Below the pieces are notes generated by a model. It did not search any database, was not told where the DNA came from, and saw only the letters and a list, made by a program, of their open reading frames with translations. Below are positions 6,591-6,636 of a stretch of DNA of 6,636 bases, one piece after another (position 1 is the first letter of the stretch; each line of letters starts with the position of its first letter). The DNA is taken from positions 1-6,636 of the forward strand of contig JAZKEN010000019.1 in NCBI GenBank assembly GCA_040387035.1, given 5' to 3'. Position numbers and translations under genes: made by a program. Origin of the DNA: Methylotenera_A sp040387035 (lineage in GTDB: Bacteria; Pseudomonadota; Gammaproteobacteria; Burkholderiales; Methylophilaceae).

Positions 6591-6636
6591 ATGGAATATA
6601 TCAAAACCGATCTGATTACCGTCTTGCCAGAACTGA
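6591..6636 (+). CDS. nuoN: NADH-quinone oxidoreductase subunit N, N-terminal fragment (runs off window end)
   Basis: Fifteen codons are visible, from ATG 6591: MEYIKTDLITVLPEL, cut off by the end of the window. NuoN (ND2 homologue) is the antiporter-like pump subunit nearest NuoK and normally follows nuoM as the last gene of the operon. The short N-terminal stretch before a Leu-Pro-Glu motif fits NuoN proteins, which often have such a sequence just ahead of the first membrane helix. The only in-frame ATG after the upstream stop (TAA at 6567-6569) is the one at 6591. The nearest purine-rich site, AAAGG at 6572-6576, is 14 nt away, longer than ideal. The identification rests mostly on gene order, so it is strong but not independent. 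Confidence 0.85.
   Translation, partial: MEYIKTDLITVLPEL

Noticed and set aside
1..6636. A novel system, island or mobile element hidden in the window
   Set aside because: Apart from the N gap, every stretch is accounted for by conserved nuo genes with spacers of 28 bp or less. No transposase, inverted-repeat pair, att-like site or foreign gene is visible on either strand.

Overview
The window is a piece of a bacterial nuo operon encoding the proton-pumping NADH:quinone oxidoreductase (respiratory complex I). All genes lie on the + strand in the canonical order: the 3' end of nuoG, then complete nuoH, nuoI (broken by an assembly gap), nuoJ, nuoK, nuoL and nuoM, and the first 15 codons of nuoN. 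The separate nuo genes in this order and the protein character (342-aa NuoH, about 163-aa NuoI with two 4Fe-4S motifs, NuoJ with a charged C-terminal tail, His-rich NuoL) suggest a betaproteobacterium. The moderate GC content and AT-rich third positions would suit Methylophilaceae/Nitrosomonadales, but that lineage guess comes from general familiarity and was not tested by a search.

Layout: 1-369 is the nuoG C-terminus. 369-1397 is nuoH, starting on the last base of the nuoG stop codon (TAATG). 1400-2046 is nuoI, interrupted by exactly 100 N at 1621-1720. 2067-2702 is nuoJ. 2702-3013 is nuoK, again overlapping by one base (TAATG). 3026-5053 is nuoL, and 5054-6562 is nuoM, directly abutting the nuoL stop. 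6591-6636 is the truncated nuoN start. The longest intergenic spacers are 28 bp (nuoM-nuoN) and 20 bp (nuoI-nuoJ), so there is no room for internal genes, and I see no promoter, terminator with a U-tract, tRNA, CRISPR or mobile element.

How the genes work together: NuoG and NuoI belong to the hydrophilic arm that passes electrons from NADH through Fe-S clusters toward quinone. NuoH forms the quinone-chamber floor at the arm/membrane junction. NuoJ and NuoK link NuoH to the antiporter-like pump subunits NuoN, NuoM and NuoL. The charged residues known to matter for proton transfer are all present in NuoK, NuoL and NuoM, so the complex looks functional.

The most consequential observation is about data quality. 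The N gap in nuoI is flanked on both sides by the same exact 55-bp sequence. Collapsing the repeat and gap (removing 155 bp) restores one uninterrupted 163-codon NuoI, so the apparent break is almost certainly an assembly artefact and not a pseudogene or duplication. I found no undescribed biological system here; the rest is an ordinary, well-conserved housekeeping operon.
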